The notes under the pieces: generated by a model
The model's database searches: none
What the model was told of the DNA's origin: nothing
The model's input: the letters and a program-made list of their open reading frames with translations, nothing else
NCBI RefSeq assembly: GCF_022352215.1
Contig: NZ_JAKRWF010000001.1
Location: 248,001-312,000, forward strand
Origin: Flavihumibacter cheonanensis
Lineage (GTDB): Bacteria; Bacteroidota; Bacteroidia; Chitinophagales; Chitinophagaceae
Reading direction: 5' to 3'
DNA length: 64,000 nucleotides
Position numbers and translations under genes: made by a program
Shown here: positions 48,846-57,918 of the stretch, in pieces
Layout: each line of letters starts with the position of its first letter
Position numbering within the stretch: the first letter of the stretch is position 1

Positions 48846-49727
48846 ATGTCTACCAGGAGAACTTTTTTAAAACAAGCCTCCCTGCTCACGCCGGCAGTGA
48901 TGCTTGTGCCCGATTTTTTAATGGCGGAAAAAAAGAACCGTTCTGTCGGGATCCAGTTGTATACATTAAGAGAACTTGTAGCGAAGGATCCCCGTGCGGT
49001 TTTACAGCAGGTGGCAGCAGCCGGTTATAAGGAAGTGGAGTTGTATGGATTCGGAGGAGGTAAGTTTTTTGGCATTCCTGTAGCTGAATTTTCAACGTAT
49101 ATGAACAGCCTGGGACTTTCGGTACCCAGCGGTCATTATATGCCGGTAAAATTCCTGTTTTCAGACGAGGATGCCGGTAAAGCGGAGCTGGATGAACATA
49201 TCCAGGCAGCCATTACTATGAAAAGCAGTTATCTGACTATTCCCTGGTTACCACCCGACAAACGTTCCAGTCTGGATGACTATAAAAAGATTGCAGCTAA
49301 ATTAAATGTGGCCGGAGAAGCCTGTAAAAAAGCAGGAATTCAGCTGGCTTATCATAATCATGATTTTGAATTTGCAAATCATGGAGGTCAAACCGGTTTC
49401 GATGTGATGACCAGCTCAACAGATGCAGACCTTGTGAAATGGGAACTCGATTTGTATTGGGTAGTATTTGCCGGCCTGGATCCGGTTCAGCTATTCAGCA
49501 ACCTGAAGGGAAGGGTTCCTATGTGGCATGTGAAAGATATGGACAAGGCAAACCGGGCGCAGAATACAGAGATAGGCAACGGTACTATCGATTGGAAACG
49601 AATCTTCAAAGCCGCCAAAACCTCCGGTATGAAACATTTCTTCGTAGAGCAGGAAAACAATTATGTTCCTGATCATTTGGAAAGTGTAAAGCGGAGTATA
49701 GGGTATATCAAGACAAGCCTGATATAG
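48846..49727 (+). CDS. Tat-exported sugar phosphate isomerase/epimerase-like TIM barrel
   Basis: 293 residues. The N-terminus MSTRRTFLKQASLLTPAVML carries a twin-arginine motif (RRTFLK) and a hydrophobic stretch, so the protein should be exported folded. The rest is an AP-endonuclease-2/xylose-isomerase-like barrel: VGIQLYTLRELVAKDPRAVL, GYKEVELYGFG, AYHNHDFEF (metal-binding His), WELDLYWVVFAG, MWHVKDMD and FFVEQEN. Members act as isomerases, epimerases or lyases on sugars; the substrate here is probably a keto-sugar, given the neighbours. It ends at the heptamer hairpin. Confidence 0.88.
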   Translation: MSTRRTFLKQASLLTPAVMLVPDFLMAEKKNRSVGIQLYTLRELVAKDPRAVLQQVAAAGYKEVELYGFGGGKFFGIPVAEFSTYMNSLGLSVPSGHYMPVKFLFSDEDAGKAELDEHIQAAITMKSSYLTIPWLPPDKRSSLDDYKKIAAKLNVAGEACKKAGIQLAYHNHDFEFANHGGQTGFDVMTSSTDADLVKWELDLYWVVFAGLDPVQLFSNLKGRVPMWHVKDMDKANRAQNTEIGNGTIDWKRIFKAAKTSGMKHFFVEQENNYVPDHLESVKRSIGYIKTSLI

Positions 49728-49797
49728 GTGAAAGGTGAAAGGTGAAAAGTGAAAAACCGGATCGCACCATTTTCACTTTTCACCTTTCACTTTTCAC
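49728..49797. repeat. Heptamer-repeat hairpin (28-bp stem) between convergent genes
   Basis: Four GTGAAAR units at 49728-49755 are mirrored by four inverted units at 49770-49797 around a 14-base loop; all 28 pairs match except one wobble. It begins right after the stop of the gene on the left and includes the stop (TGA, complement of 49794-49796) of the ThuA gene on the right. It probably terminates both. Confidence 0.9.
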
Positions 49798-50537
49798 TTC
49801 TTTTTCATCGCCCAACGAATACCCTCCGTTACGTGCATGATAAATTTCTCATCCTGGTAGGCTTCACTGGTGTGGCCAAGGCCGGTATAAAACAGACGGC
49901 CTCCATCGAATTCCTGGTACCAGGCGATGGGATGACTGGATCCCATTTTCCCTCCTTCGTAGGATTTTTCATCGAGTTCAAGTAATACCTTAATTGCAGG
50001 AGATACAGATTTGTAATTATACCATTCATCTTTGTGAATCCAACTGGATCCAAGATGAGCTGTTGCCGGGTGTTTTTCCTTTACCACAAGCGTTGCCGAC
50101 TGAATCGCAGGATGTGATTCAAAATAGCCCCCAATCAGTTGGTTATACCAGGGCCATTCATATTCGCAATCAGCCGCAGCATGAATTCCTATAACTCCAC
50201 CACCCGACCTGACATACTGTTGCAGCGCTGCTTCCTCATTGGGACCGAATACATTACCTGTTGTATTTAATAAAACAACTGCACTGAATTGTTTCAGATT
50301 ACTGTTATTGAAAACAGAACTATCTTCGGTGGCCACCATCTTCCAGTGGTTTTTTGAAGCAATTGCTCCGATCGCTTTTATTCCATCCGGAATAGAAGCA
50401 TGACGGAATCCACGGGTCGCAGAAAAAACGAGGATGGTGTTTTCTGCTTGCGCAGGAGAGGCGGATTGATCAGACTGCGCGATGATTGCTGTCAGCAGCA
50501 GTAAAGGGCTCATCGCCCAAAGAAGTATTGCTTTCAT
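49794..50537 (-). CDS. ThuA-domain secreted protein
   Basis: 247 residues with a signal peptide (about 1-21, LLLLTAIIAQS). The body is a ThuA/glutamine-amidotransferase-like alpha/beta fold: ILVFSATRGFRHASIPDGIK, VVLLNTTGNVFGPNEEAALQ, GGGVIGIHAAADCEYEWPWY and HPIAWYQEFDGGRLFYTGLG. The Cys of true amidotransferases is absent. ThuA proteins are linked to trehalose/3-keto-sugar use. It is the last gene of a seven-gene minus-strand run. Confidence 0.88.
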   Translation of the reverse strand: MKAILLWAMSPLLLLTAIIAQSDQSASPAQAENTILVFSATRGFRHASIPDGIKAIGAIASKNHWKMVATEDSSVFNNSNLKQFSAVVLLNTTGNVFGPNEEAALQQYVRSGGGVIGIHAAADCEYEWPWYNQLIGGYFESHPAIQSATLVVKEKHPATAHLGSSWIHKDEWYNYKSVSPAIKVLLELDEKSYEGGKMGSSHPIAWYQEFDGGRLFYTGLGHTSEAYQDEKFIMHVTEGIRWAMKKK

Positions 50538-50561
50538 GTTGAAATGATTGTTGCAGGAAAA

Positions 50562-50587
50562 AAAACTGCCCCCTCAGGAGCAGTTTT
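50562..50587 (-). terminator. Intrinsic terminator after the DUF1080 gene
   Basis: AAAACTGCCCC (50562-50572) and GGAGCAGTTTT (50577-50587) form an 11-pair stem in the minus-strand RNA with one U-G wobble, flanked by U-runs. It may also reduce read-through into the ThuA gene. Confidence 0.75.
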
Positions 50588-50591
50588 GATA

Positions 50592-51326
50592 TCAGAGTTT
50601 ACGAATCTTGATGTTTTTGTACCAAACATTATCGCCATGATCCTGTAAGGAAATATGACCGGAACGGAACACACCGAAATCAGCAAGATCCTTGAATTTG
50701 CTGTTGGCAACCAGTTTTTTCCAGGCATCATCCCAAAGTGTTGTTTTCACAATGGTAGTACCATTCAGTTTCAGTTCGAGTTGCCCGTTATTCTGAATGA
50801 TTTCGGCCAGGTTCCATTCACCCACCGGCTTAACGGTTTCCTGGGAGGATTCGATCAAATCGTACAAATCCCCGGCTCTGTGTTTGCGGATTTTCGCATC
50901 CGGGTGACCGTTATTATCCAGTACCTGCATTTCCATACCGGTATACCAAACATGTTTGTATTTGGATCGGTCATCTTTCACATTAAATATGATACCACTG
51001 TTGCCATTCGGGGCGATTTTCCATTCTACTTTGAAATGATAATTTTCAAATGCCTCATTGGTTACAATATCACCCCCATCTGATGTCTGCCATCCGGCTT
51101 TATTGCTAGCATCCAGGTAAATTGTTCCGTTTGCCACTTTCCAGGCCGCACCAACTTCATTTTTTCCATAGGTATGCCAGCCCTTGGTAGTGGTTCCATC
51201 AAACAACAATACCCATCCTTCTTTCTTTTCTTTTTTGGATAATGTGTTATCAGCCACCAATTCTTTTGAGCTGGAACAACCGGCCATACCAATCAGAGCA
51301 AGTCCAACCATAAGATTTTTAATCAT
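50592..51326 (-). CDS. DUF1080 lipoprotein (3-keto-glycoside hydrolase-like)
   Basis: 244 residues. The signal peptide ends in a lipobox (IGMAGC, Cys16). The body is a concanavalin-like jelly roll of DUF1080: EGWVLLFDGTTTKGWHTYG, FENYHFKVEWKIAPNGNSGI, the catalytic-region segments TGMEMQVLDNNGH and HRAGDLYDLI, and FGVFRSGHISLQDHG. Members hydrolyse or cleave 3-keto-disaccharides. Envelope location and neighbours (GMC dehydrogenases, TIM barrels, ThuA) support that role here; the exact substrate is unknown. Confidence 0.9.
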   Translation of the reverse strand: MIKNLMVGLALIGMAGCSSSKELVADNTLSKKEKKEGWVLLFDGTTTKGWHTYGKNEVGAAWKVANGTIYLDASNKAGWQTSDGGDIVTNEAFENYHFKVEWKIAPNGNSGIIFNVKDDRSKYKHVWYTGMEMQVLDNNGHPDAKIRKHRAGDLYDLIESSQETVKPVGEWNLAEIIQNNGQLELKLNGTTIVKTTLWDDAWKKLVANSKFKDLADFGVFRSGHISLQDHGDNVWYKNIKIRKL

Positions 51327-51327
51327 A

Positions 51328-51723
51328 TTAGTTGGTTTTCAATGAAAGGATATATTTCACCATGGTCTTTGCATCATCCTCAGAAATTTGAGGGTGTGGA
51401 GTCATGGGTACTTCACCCCAAACACCGCTACCGCCTTTGATAATTTTACCGGCCAGGTCGGCAATTGTAGCATCATCCGCAGTATATTTATTGGCTACAT
51501 CCTGGTAAGAAGGTCCAATTGCTTTTTCATTTACTTTATGACAGGTAAGGCAATCACTTCCGGCGATCAGTTCAATACCCTTTTCTTCTTCTGCGGAAGG
51601 TCCTGCAGCAGGAGCAGTTTGTTCAGTGGCAGCGGTTTCTTCTGTTTTTTTCTCTTCAGTTGCCTGGTTTCCACAAGCGAAGGCAAGGGCGCTGATGCCT
51701 GCCAGAATCACATACTTTTTCAT
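51328..51723 (-). CDS. Lipoprotein c-type cytochrome (c551/c552 type)
   Basis: 131 residues. The signal peptide ends in LAFAC (Cys17), followed by an Ala/Glu/Thr tether to about residue 45 and a small cytochrome c domain with heme motif C58-L-T-C61-H62 and probable Met107 ligand in VPMTPHPQIS. It is a membrane-tethered single-electron carrier in the periplasm. It sits between a TIM-barrel gene and DUF1080 with gaps of 10 and 1 bases, so it likely accepts electrons from the FAD dehydrogenases of the locus. Confidence 0.92.
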   Translation of the reverse strand: MKKYVILAGISALAFACGNQATEEKKTEETAATEQTAPAAGPSAEEEKGIELIAGSDCLTCHKVNEKAIGPSYQDVANKYTADDATIADLAGKIIKGGSGVWGEVPMTPHPQISEDDAKTMVKYILSLKTN

Positions 51724-51733
51724 GTTTTTTTGT

Positions 51734-52789
51734 TTATTGAATACCTAAAATCTTTTTGTTGAAGTTTTCATCCGATCCCGTTCCTGCAAAATCATCGAAT
51801 GCTTTTTCAGTAACGCGAATGATATGATCCTGTATAAAGATAGCACCTTCTTTAGCACCATCTTCAGGATGTTTAAGACAGCACTCCCATTCCATCACAG
51901 CCCATCCTTTGTAATCATAGGCTGCCAATTTGCTGAATACACTTCCGAAATCAACCTGGCCATCACCCAGCGAACGGAAACGTCCTGCACGGTTGATCCA
52001 GCTTTGATAGCCACCATATACTCCCTGTCTGCCGGTTGGATTGAACTCAGCATCTTTTACATGAAACATTCGGATTCGTTCGTGATAAATATCTATATAG
52101 TCCAGGTAATCCAGGCACTGTAATACAAAATGGGATGGATCATATAAGAGACAGGCTCTGGCATGGTTGTCAACCTCCTTGAGGAACATTTCATATGAAA
52201 TACCATCATGTAAATCCTCACCTGGATGAATTTCATAACAGAGATCCACACCGTTTTCTTCAAATACATCCAGTATAGGCTTCCAGCGCCTGCCCAGTTC
52301 ACGAAATCCTGTTTCTACGAGTCCAGCTGGTCTTTGAGGCCATGGATAAACAGTGTGCCATAATAGGGAGCCACTAAAGGTGGCATGGGCGTTCAACCCC
52401 AGGTTACGGGATGCCTGTGCAGCATATTTCAATTGTTGTACTGCCCATTCGGTTCTTGCGTTTGCATTACCTCTCACCGATTCAGGAGCAAATCCGTCAA
52501 AGAGTTCATTGTAAGCCGGGTGAACTGCCACCAGTTGTCCCTGCAGGTGCGTGGAAAGTTCAGTAATGGATAAACCACATTCTTCCACAGTACCCCGAAC
52601 CTCATCTGCATAAGTTTTGCTTTCCGCTGCTTTTTGCAAATCAATGCATCGCGGATCCCAGGTTGGAATCTGAACACCCTTAAATCCGAGTGATTCCGCC
52701 CAAAGGCAGATGGCTTTCAGGGTATTGAAGGGAGGCTGATCGCCAAGAAACTGGGCTAAGAAAATACCAGGACCTTTTAATGTTGTCAT
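51734..52789 (-). CDS. Sugar phosphate isomerase/epimerase family protein
   Basis: 351 residues, no signal peptide. TIM barrel with metal-site segments LCYEIHPGEDLHDG, LLYDPSHFVLQCLDY, RMFHVKDAEFNPTG and WAVMEWECCLKHPEDG. The family includes 3-keto-sugar isomerases/lyases and inosose-type enzymes. It lies 39 bases downstream of the Gfo/Idh/MocA gene, a frequent pairing in keto-sugar catabolism. It should be cytoplasmic. Confidence 0.9.
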   Translation of the reverse strand: MTTLKGPGIFLAQFLGDQPPFNTLKAICLWAESLGFKGVQIPTWDPRCIDLQKAAESKTYADEVRGTVEECGLSITELSTHLQGQLVAVHPAYNELFDGFAPESVRGNANARTEWAVQQLKYAAQASRNLGLNAHATFSGSLLWHTVYPWPQRPAGLVETGFRELGRRWKPILDVFEENGVDLCYEIHPGEDLHDGISYEMFLKEVDNHARACLLYDPSHFVLQCLDYLDYIDIYHERIRMFHVKDAEFNPTGRQGVYGGYQSWINRAGRFRSLGDGQVDFGSVFSKLAAYDYKGWAVMEWECCLKHPEDGAKEGAIFIQDHIIRVTEKAFDDFAGTGSDENFNKKILGIQ

Positions 52790-52828
52790 GTATTCAAGTA
52801 TTTAGTCAATGGTAAATGATCGATTTAC

Positions 52829-53986
52829 TTAGAGCTTTGTCCATTTTTGTTCGCTTGCATTGCTCTCCACAACTTTTTCAACAAACAGCATACCCCGGAT
52901 TCCTTCTTCGATACCGGGGAAATCAAGCCATTCCGGTTTTGCTTCCGTACCATTCATCCGGGCTTGAAGAGTGAATGCAAAATTGCGATAGATATTGGCA
53001 AATGCTTCCAGGTATCCTTCCGGATGGCCGGGAGGCGTACGCGTACCCAACCGTGCATAACTGCTGAGATAAGGGGTGCCGGCTCTGTACACCTGGGCAG
53101 GTTCATGCAGCCATTTTACCATCAGGGTATTGGCATCTTCCTGTTGCCATTCAATTCCACCTTTTTCACCATAAACCCGGATCTTCAGATTGTTTTCTTC
53201 ACCAGCTGCTACCTGGGTAGCGAAGAGATTGCCACTTACTCCATTTTCAAAACGAAGCAGTACAGATCCGTCATCGTCGAGCAAACGACCAGGTACGGTG
53301 ATCTGTAAATCTGCGCAAACCGCTTCTACTTTTAAACCGGTAACATACTCAGCCATATTAAATGCATGTGTGCCGATATCTCCCATACAACCGGAAATAC
53401 CACTTCTTTTGGGATCCGTTCTCCAGGCAGCCTGTTTGTAATTACTGCCTTCCCGAAATTCGGTTAACCATCCCTGTGGGTATTCCACATATACTTTACG
53501 GATCTTACCGATTTTTCCGGCGGCGAGCAATTGTTTGGCTTCCTTGATCATCGGATAACCGGTGTAAGTATGGGTGAGACAGAAGAGTGCGCCCGTTTTT
53601 TCAATTACCTGTTTTAGTTCCAGGGCTTCTGCCAGGCTAAATGTTACGGGCTTATCAAGAACTACATGAAAACCGTTTTCCATGGCCAGTTTAGCCGGAC
53701 CAAAATGCATATGGTTGGGAGTAACAATGGATACGAAATCCATGCGTTGGTCTTCCGGCAGTGTTTTCTCTGTGAGGATCATTTCCTCGTAAGAAGCATA
53801 AGTGCGAATTGGAGGTAGCCTGAGTGATGCGCCGGTTTGTTTTGATTTGTCTGCACTGCTGCTGAAAGCACCACAAACCAGTTCTATTTCTCCATCCAGC
53901 CAGGCAGCCATACGGTGTACCGCTCCAATAAATGCATCCAGGCTTCCGCCTACCATGCCCATTCTGAGTTTTCTTGCAATCGTCAT
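52829..53986 (-). CDS. Gfo/Idh/MocA family oxidoreductase
   Basis: 385 residues, cytoplasmic. N-terminal NAD(P) fold: RMGMVGGSLDAFIGAVHRMA (the usual GxGxxG is replaced by GMVGGSLDAF), then IVTPNHMHFGPA and DKPVTFSLAEAL (the EKP motif as DKP). C-terminal sugar-binding domain: GYPMIKEAKQLLAAGKIGKI, GCMGDIGTHAFNMAEYVTG. Members oxidise or reduce sugar ring carbons, often C3. It is in one run with the TIM-barrel gene and the GMC pair. Confidence 0.92.
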   Translation of the reverse strand: MTIARKLRMGMVGGSLDAFIGAVHRMAAWLDGEIELVCGAFSSSADKSKQTGASLRLPPIRTYASYEEMILTEKTLPEDQRMDFVSIVTPNHMHFGPAKLAMENGFHVVLDKPVTFSLAEALELKQVIEKTGALFCLTHTYTGYPMIKEAKQLLAAGKIGKIRKVYVEYPQGWLTEFREGSNYKQAAWRTDPKRSGISGCMGDIGTHAFNMAEYVTGLKVEAVCADLQITVPGRLLDDDGSVLLRFENGVSGNLFATQVAAGEENNLKIRVYGEKGGIEWQQEDANTLMVKWLHEPAQVYRAGTPYLSSYARLGTRTPPGHPEGYLEAFANIYRNFAFTLQARMNGTEAKPEWLDFPGIEEGIRGMLFVEKVVESNASEQKWTKL

Positions 53987-54012
53987 TTATGAGTGATTTG
54001 GTGGAATTGTAT

Positions 54013-54675
54013 TTATTTATAACTCACACATTCGGCATTCTCTTTTTCTGTGTAAGCGAGGTTGTATTGCTTTAATACCTCTTCGGGTACGCCATTCCAC
54101 TGGTTTGGTTTATTACCTGCATACCCAATATCCTTTACCCCAATTTCCGAGGTGTAAAATCCGGTACAGGTAAGGTCGCGCATTAGGTTGAAAAAATTTA
54201 CCCCAGGTTTCATTTCAGCTTTTGCTTTATTGGGATAGGCAATCTGATCCACCATGGCGATTCGTTGTTGCTCACTGCAATCCTTAAACGATTTTTCAAA
54301 CTGACGCAAACATTGCAGGTCCAGCCACCGTAATCCACCGCGCATGGGTGTCTGGTGTTCAGGCATATCCTTTACTATAAACTCAATGAAATCGGGCACT
54401 TTGGCATCTGATGCACTGCCACTCACCTCATCCTTCGGAATGATGATATCTGCCAGTATGGTGATGGTTGCCATCTCATGTTCGGTAAAGAACTTATCAG
54501 CCGTGATTTTATTGTAGTGTTCTAGTTCTTCCGGCATCCGGTCGATTTTACCAGTACCGGTTGTATCGGTTTTGGGAGCTTCTGCTTTTTTATCAGTTTC
54601 CTTACAGGCATCCAGCAGGAGTCCGGTGGAAAGAGTTCCCAGCGCAAGTGCTTTGAGTGATTTTCTTCTATCCAT
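54013..54675 (-). CDS. Gluconate 2-dehydrogenase subunit 3 family lipoprotein
   Basis: 220 residues. The N-terminus has a twin-arginine motif (MDRRKSLKALALGTL) and a lipobox (LLLDAC, Cys23), so it is exported by Tat and lipidated. The domain has TADKFFTEHEMATITILADI, IPKDEVSGSASDAKVPDFIE, GLRWLDLQCLRQFEKSF and FFNLMRDLTCTGFYTSEIG. In gluconate and fructose dehydrogenases this small subunit carries the FAD large subunit across the membrane; the GMC gene lies 12 bases upstream. Confidence 0.92.
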   Translation of the reverse strand: MDRRKSLKALALGTLSTGLLLDACKETDKKAEAPKTDTTGTGKIDRMPEELEHYNKITADKFFTEHEMATITILADIIIPKDEVSGSASDAKVPDFIEFIVKDMPEHQTPMRGGLRWLDLQCLRQFEKSFKDCSEQQRIAMVDQIAYPNKAKAEMKPGVNFFNLMRDLTCTGFYTSEIGVKDIGYAGNKPNQWNGVPEEVLKQYNLAYTEKENAECVSYK

Positions 54676-54687
54676 AGTAAGGAGTAT

Positions 54688-56427
54688 TTAAAGGTTATTC
54701 TTTTTAAGCTGATCAACAATATATTCACTGGCCCGCATGGAAAGTGCCAGGATGGTCCAGGTGATATTTTTATCAGCCTGGGAAACAAAAGGCGCACCAT
54801 CCACAACAAACAGGTTTTTGCAATCATGTGCCTGGTTCCATTTGTTGAGCGCAGATTGTTTGGGATCATTTCCCATTCTGGCGGTACCTGCTTCGTGAAT
54901 GATTTTTCCAGGTGCGTGCAGGCCGTAATTATTCTCCAGACCATCGTCACCTCCCCAGGTAATCACAGCACCCATAGCATGCATAATTTCTTTGAAGGTT
55001 TCCTTCATGTGTTTGGCCTGGTTGATTTCGTGTTCACTCCATTTTACATTGAATTTAAGAACAGGAATGCCGTATTTGTCAACCACATTCGGGTCTATTT
55101 CACAGTTGTTGTGGCGGAAGGCAACAGCTTCCCCGCGACCAGCCATTCCAATGGAAGCTCCATAGAAGAAACGCTGATCTTCCTTGAGGGATGCGCCATA
55201 ACCACCTGCTTCTTTCTGTTTGCCATTCACCAGGAATTTTCCGTTCATACTCTGGATACCCATACCGAATCCATAAGCTGGCTGACCTTGTCCGCCCCAG
55301 TATTCAATATGATATCCTCTTGGGAAATCGAGTTTTTTATTATCCAGCCACCAGGGAGAGTACACATGCATGCCCCCAACGCCATCTTCATTGTAGCGTT
55401 TACGATCGAAAAGTTGTGGCAAAACCCCTCCCATATCTGCACCGGTGGAATCATGCAGGTAACGGCCAACCACATCCGAAGAATTGGCAAGTCCGTTCGG
55501 GTGTCGGGCAGATTTTGAATTCAGCAGGAGGCGGGCGCTTTCACAGGCACTGGCAGCCAGCACCACAATCCGTCCCTTCACCTGGTATTCCATCAAGTCA
55601 TCTTTATTCACATAGGAAACTCCGGTTGCCAATCCTTCTTTATCGGTCAGTACTTCGCGGGCCATAGCATTTGGAATCACATCAATGTTGCCGGTAGCCA
55701 TAGCAGGTTTTACCAATACGGAAGAAGAAGAGAAATCTGCATACACCTGGCAACCGCGGCTACACTGTCCGCAGTAGAAACAGGCCCCTCTTTTATCATT
55801 GATCGGCTTGGTGAGCATGGACATTCGGGAGGGTATCACACGAACACCGGCTCTTGTTGCTGCATTTTTGATAAAGAGTTCATGGAGGCGGGGTTTGGGA
55901 GGAGGAAGGAAAAATCCATCCGGATCGTTTTCCAAACCTTCATTGGTACCAAATACACCAATGAGCTGATCAACTTTATCGTAATAGGGTTTAATATCTT
56001 CATACCCGATTGGCCAGTCTTCACCCAGCCCGTCGATACTTTTGCGTTTGAAATCTTTGGGGCCAAAGCGCAGAGATATTCTTCCCCAGTGATTGGTACG
56101 TCCACCCAACATGCGGGCGCGGAACCAGTCCCACTGCGTACCAGCCGCTTTGGTGTAAGGTTCTCCATCAATATCCCATCCCCAATAACAGGCGTCGAAA
56201 TCACCGAATGGGCGAAAACGCGTAGCAGCTCCTCTGCGGGGAGATTCCCAGGGATTTTTAAGCTGTGTAACGTTTTTTGCGGGGTCGTACATGGGGCCCG
56301 CTTCCAGTAAACAAACCTTTAATCCGGCGTTAGCCAGTGTATAGGCAGCCATACCTCCTCCAGCTCCTGAACCAACAATTATTACATCGTAGTTAACAGC
56401 CTGCTTTTTAATTTGTAATTCACCCAT
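54688..56427 (-). CDS. GMC-family FAD oxidoreductase, first copy
   Basis: 579 residues without its own signal peptide. FAD site [19 protein letters not shown] (13-31), substrate-region [13 protein letters not shown], a Cys cluster C216-x2-C219-x2-C222-x3-C226, and the C-terminal [12 protein letters not shown] and [20 protein letters not shown] with the catalytic His/Asn. It resembles the large subunit of gluconate and sugar 3-dehydrogenases, in which such Cys residues hold an Fe-S cluster (inference here). It is presumably exported together with the Tat-dependent small subunit encoded next. It heads the seven-gene minus-strand run. Confidence 0.93.
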   Translation of the reverse strand: MGELQIKKQAVNYDVIIVGSGAGGGMAAYTLANAGLKVCLLEAGPMYDPAKNVTQLKNPWESPRRGAATRFRPFGDFDACYWGWDIDGEPYTKAAGTQWDWFRARMLGGRTNHWGRISLRFGPKDFKRKSIDGLGEDWPIGYEDIKPYYDKVDQLIGVFGTNEGLENDPDGFFLPPPKPRLHELFIKNAATRAGVRVIPSRMSMLTKPINDKRGACFYCGQCSRGCQVYADFSSSSVLVKPAMATGNIDVIPNAMAREVLTDKEGLATGVSYVNKDDLMEYQVKGRIVVLAASACESARLLLNSKSARHPNGLANSSDVVGRYLHDSTGADMGGVLPQLFDRKRYNEDGVGGMHVYSPWWLDNKKLDFPRGYHIEYWGGQGQPAYGFGMGIQSMNGKFLVNGKQKEAGGYGASLKEDQRFFYGASIGMAGRGEAVAFRHNNCEIDPNVVDKYGIPVLKFNVKWSEHEINQAKHMKETFKEIMHAMGAVITWGGDDGLENNYGLHAPGKIIHEAGTARMGNDPKQSALNKWNQAHDCKNLFVVDGAPFVSQADKNITWTILALSMRASEYIVDQLKKNNL

Positions 56428-56531
56428 TTTGTTGCTTGAAATTTGAATGATCGATAAAAAGAGAGTTGAAAATACGGATGGTTTTGGACACTATCAACAA
56501 ACAGTTTCTATATAACAAATTAGTTTAACCT

Positions 56532-56543
56532 AACAACTGTTAT
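56532..56543. promoter_or_regulatory. Shared 12-mer in the divergent control region
   Basis: AACAACTGTTAT occurs here in the 210-base space between the divergent GMC and MFS genes, and again at 58826-58837 over the start of the second GMC gene. It contains the near-palindrome AACA-ACTGTT. It may be an operator for the locus. Confidence 0.35.
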
Positions 56544-56576
56544 CTTCTTTTTTTTTACCACATTCTTCTTCATTGA

Positions 56577-56605
56577 TTGAAATATCTGTGAAAAACATAA
56601 ATTTA
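56577..56605 (+). promoter_or_regulatory. Candidate promoter of the MFS-led operon
   Basis: TTG (56577-56579) and TAAATTTA (56598-56605) are 18 bases apart and fit the -33/-7 layout except for the last G. A start point near 56612 would place translation at the ATG at 56638. Confidence 0.4.
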
Positions 56606-56637
56606 TGACTGCCTTTATTTTTAACAACCTCAATGAT

Positions 56638-57912
56638 ATGCAAGCCAACATTAACCGAAACAAACTATTTGTAGCAAGTTGTCTCTCCCTTTTAGTAACC
56701 TCTCTGTCATTTGGAATCCGGGCTGGTATCCTGGGAACCCTGGGAACCCAATTTAATCTCAGTGCATCTGAACTGGCCTCTATTGCGGCTACGGCATTCT
56801 GGGGATTTCCGCTGGCCGTTGTAATAGGTGGTATGGTGGTGGATGCCATCGGAATGAAGAAGTTGTTGGTGATTGCCTTTCTCTTTCATCTGGCAGGAAT
56901 TGTGCTTACTATTTTTGCGGGTGGATTTTGGACCTTATTTCTTTCAACCTTACTAATTGGTATTGCCAATGGTACCGTTGAAGCGGCCTGTAATCCGCTC
57001 GTTGCAACTTTGTATCCCGATAACAAAACCACCAAGCTCAACCATTTTCATTTATGGTTTCCGGGTGGAATATTCATAGGCACATTAATTGTGTTCCTGT
57101 TTGAAAAAATGGGAATTGGCTGGCAGATTCAAGTTGCGATCATGCTGATACCGACGCTGATTTACGGCTATCTTTTTTCAAAACTTGATTTTCCGGTTAC
57201 AGAACGGGTTGCATCAGGTGTTTCAACTGCAGAGATGTATAAATCAGTAGGTACACCTTTGTTTGTTTTCATGTTTATCTGCATGTTTGGAACTGCGATC
57301 ACTGAATTGTTTACAGGCCAGTGGGTAGGTGTTTTATTGAATAATGTAACAGACAATGCGATCCTGATTCTGACGATAACAACAGGGGTAATGGTAGTAG
57401 GTCGCGGATTAGCTGAGCCAATCGTTCATCGCTTTTCTCCGCAGGGGGTATTATTGATATCAGCCATACTGGCTGCCATCGGTATTTATATGATGAGTAC
57501 GGTTTCTGGATCCATGCTTTATTTTGCTGCACTCATCTTCGGAATCGGGGTGTGCTATTTCTGGCCAACCATGCTGGGATTTGTTGCCGAAAACATCCCA
57601 AAATCCGGAGCACTTGGATTGAACCTGATGGGAGGAGCCGGTATGTTTGCAGTATCCATTTATACCCTGTTTATGGGTGGATTTTACGATCGACTGATTG
57701 CTGAAAAACTTCCTGAAGGTGCGTCGATGGAAGCCTATCGTACAGCAGCTGCCGGAACTGCAGAAGCAACCAAATATGCAGAAGCACAATTGACTGCAGG
57801 ACCGGATGTATTAAAAGCGACAGCAATTATTCCGGTTATTCTTACTGTTGCATTTGCCGGATTGGTTTTTTACATGCGTAATAAAAAGAAACCTCAATTG
57901 GCAGGAGCCTGA
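56638..57912 (+). CDS. MFS transporter, sugar-type
   Basis: 424 residues from the ATG at 56638 (MQANINRNKLF), chosen because the candidate promoter overlaps the alternative ATG at 56605. Twelve hydrophobic helices with the loop 2-3 motif GGMVVDAIGMKKLL and a second half repeat VGRGLAEPIVHRFSPQG. The fold is like nucleoside:H+ or sugar symporters of MFS. It is the first gene of a plus-strand unit with hydroxypyruvate-isomerase-like and GMC genes, so it probably imports the sugar or keto-product of the pathway. Confidence 0.9.
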   Translation: MQANINRNKLFVASCLSLLVTSLSFGIRAGILGTLGTQFNLSASELASIAATAFWGFPLAVVIGGMVVDAIGMKKLLVIAFLFHLAGIVLTIFAGGFWTLFLSTLLIGIANGTVEAACNPLVATLYPDNKTTKLNHFHLWFPGGIFIGTLIVFLFEKMGIGWQIQVAIMLIPTLIYGYLFSKLDFPVTERVASGVSTAEMYKSVGTPLFVFMFICMFGTAITELFTGQWVGVLLNNVTDNAILILTITTGVMVVGRGLAEPIVHRFSPQGVLLISAILAAIGIYMMSTVSGSMLYFAALIFGIGVCYFWPTMLGFVAENIPKSGALGLNLMGGAGMFAVSIYTLFMGGFYDRLIAEKLPEGASMEAYRTAAAGTAEATKYAEAQLTAGPDVLKATAIIPVILTVAFAGLVFYMRNKKKPQLAGA

Positions 57913-57918
57913 TCAGTT

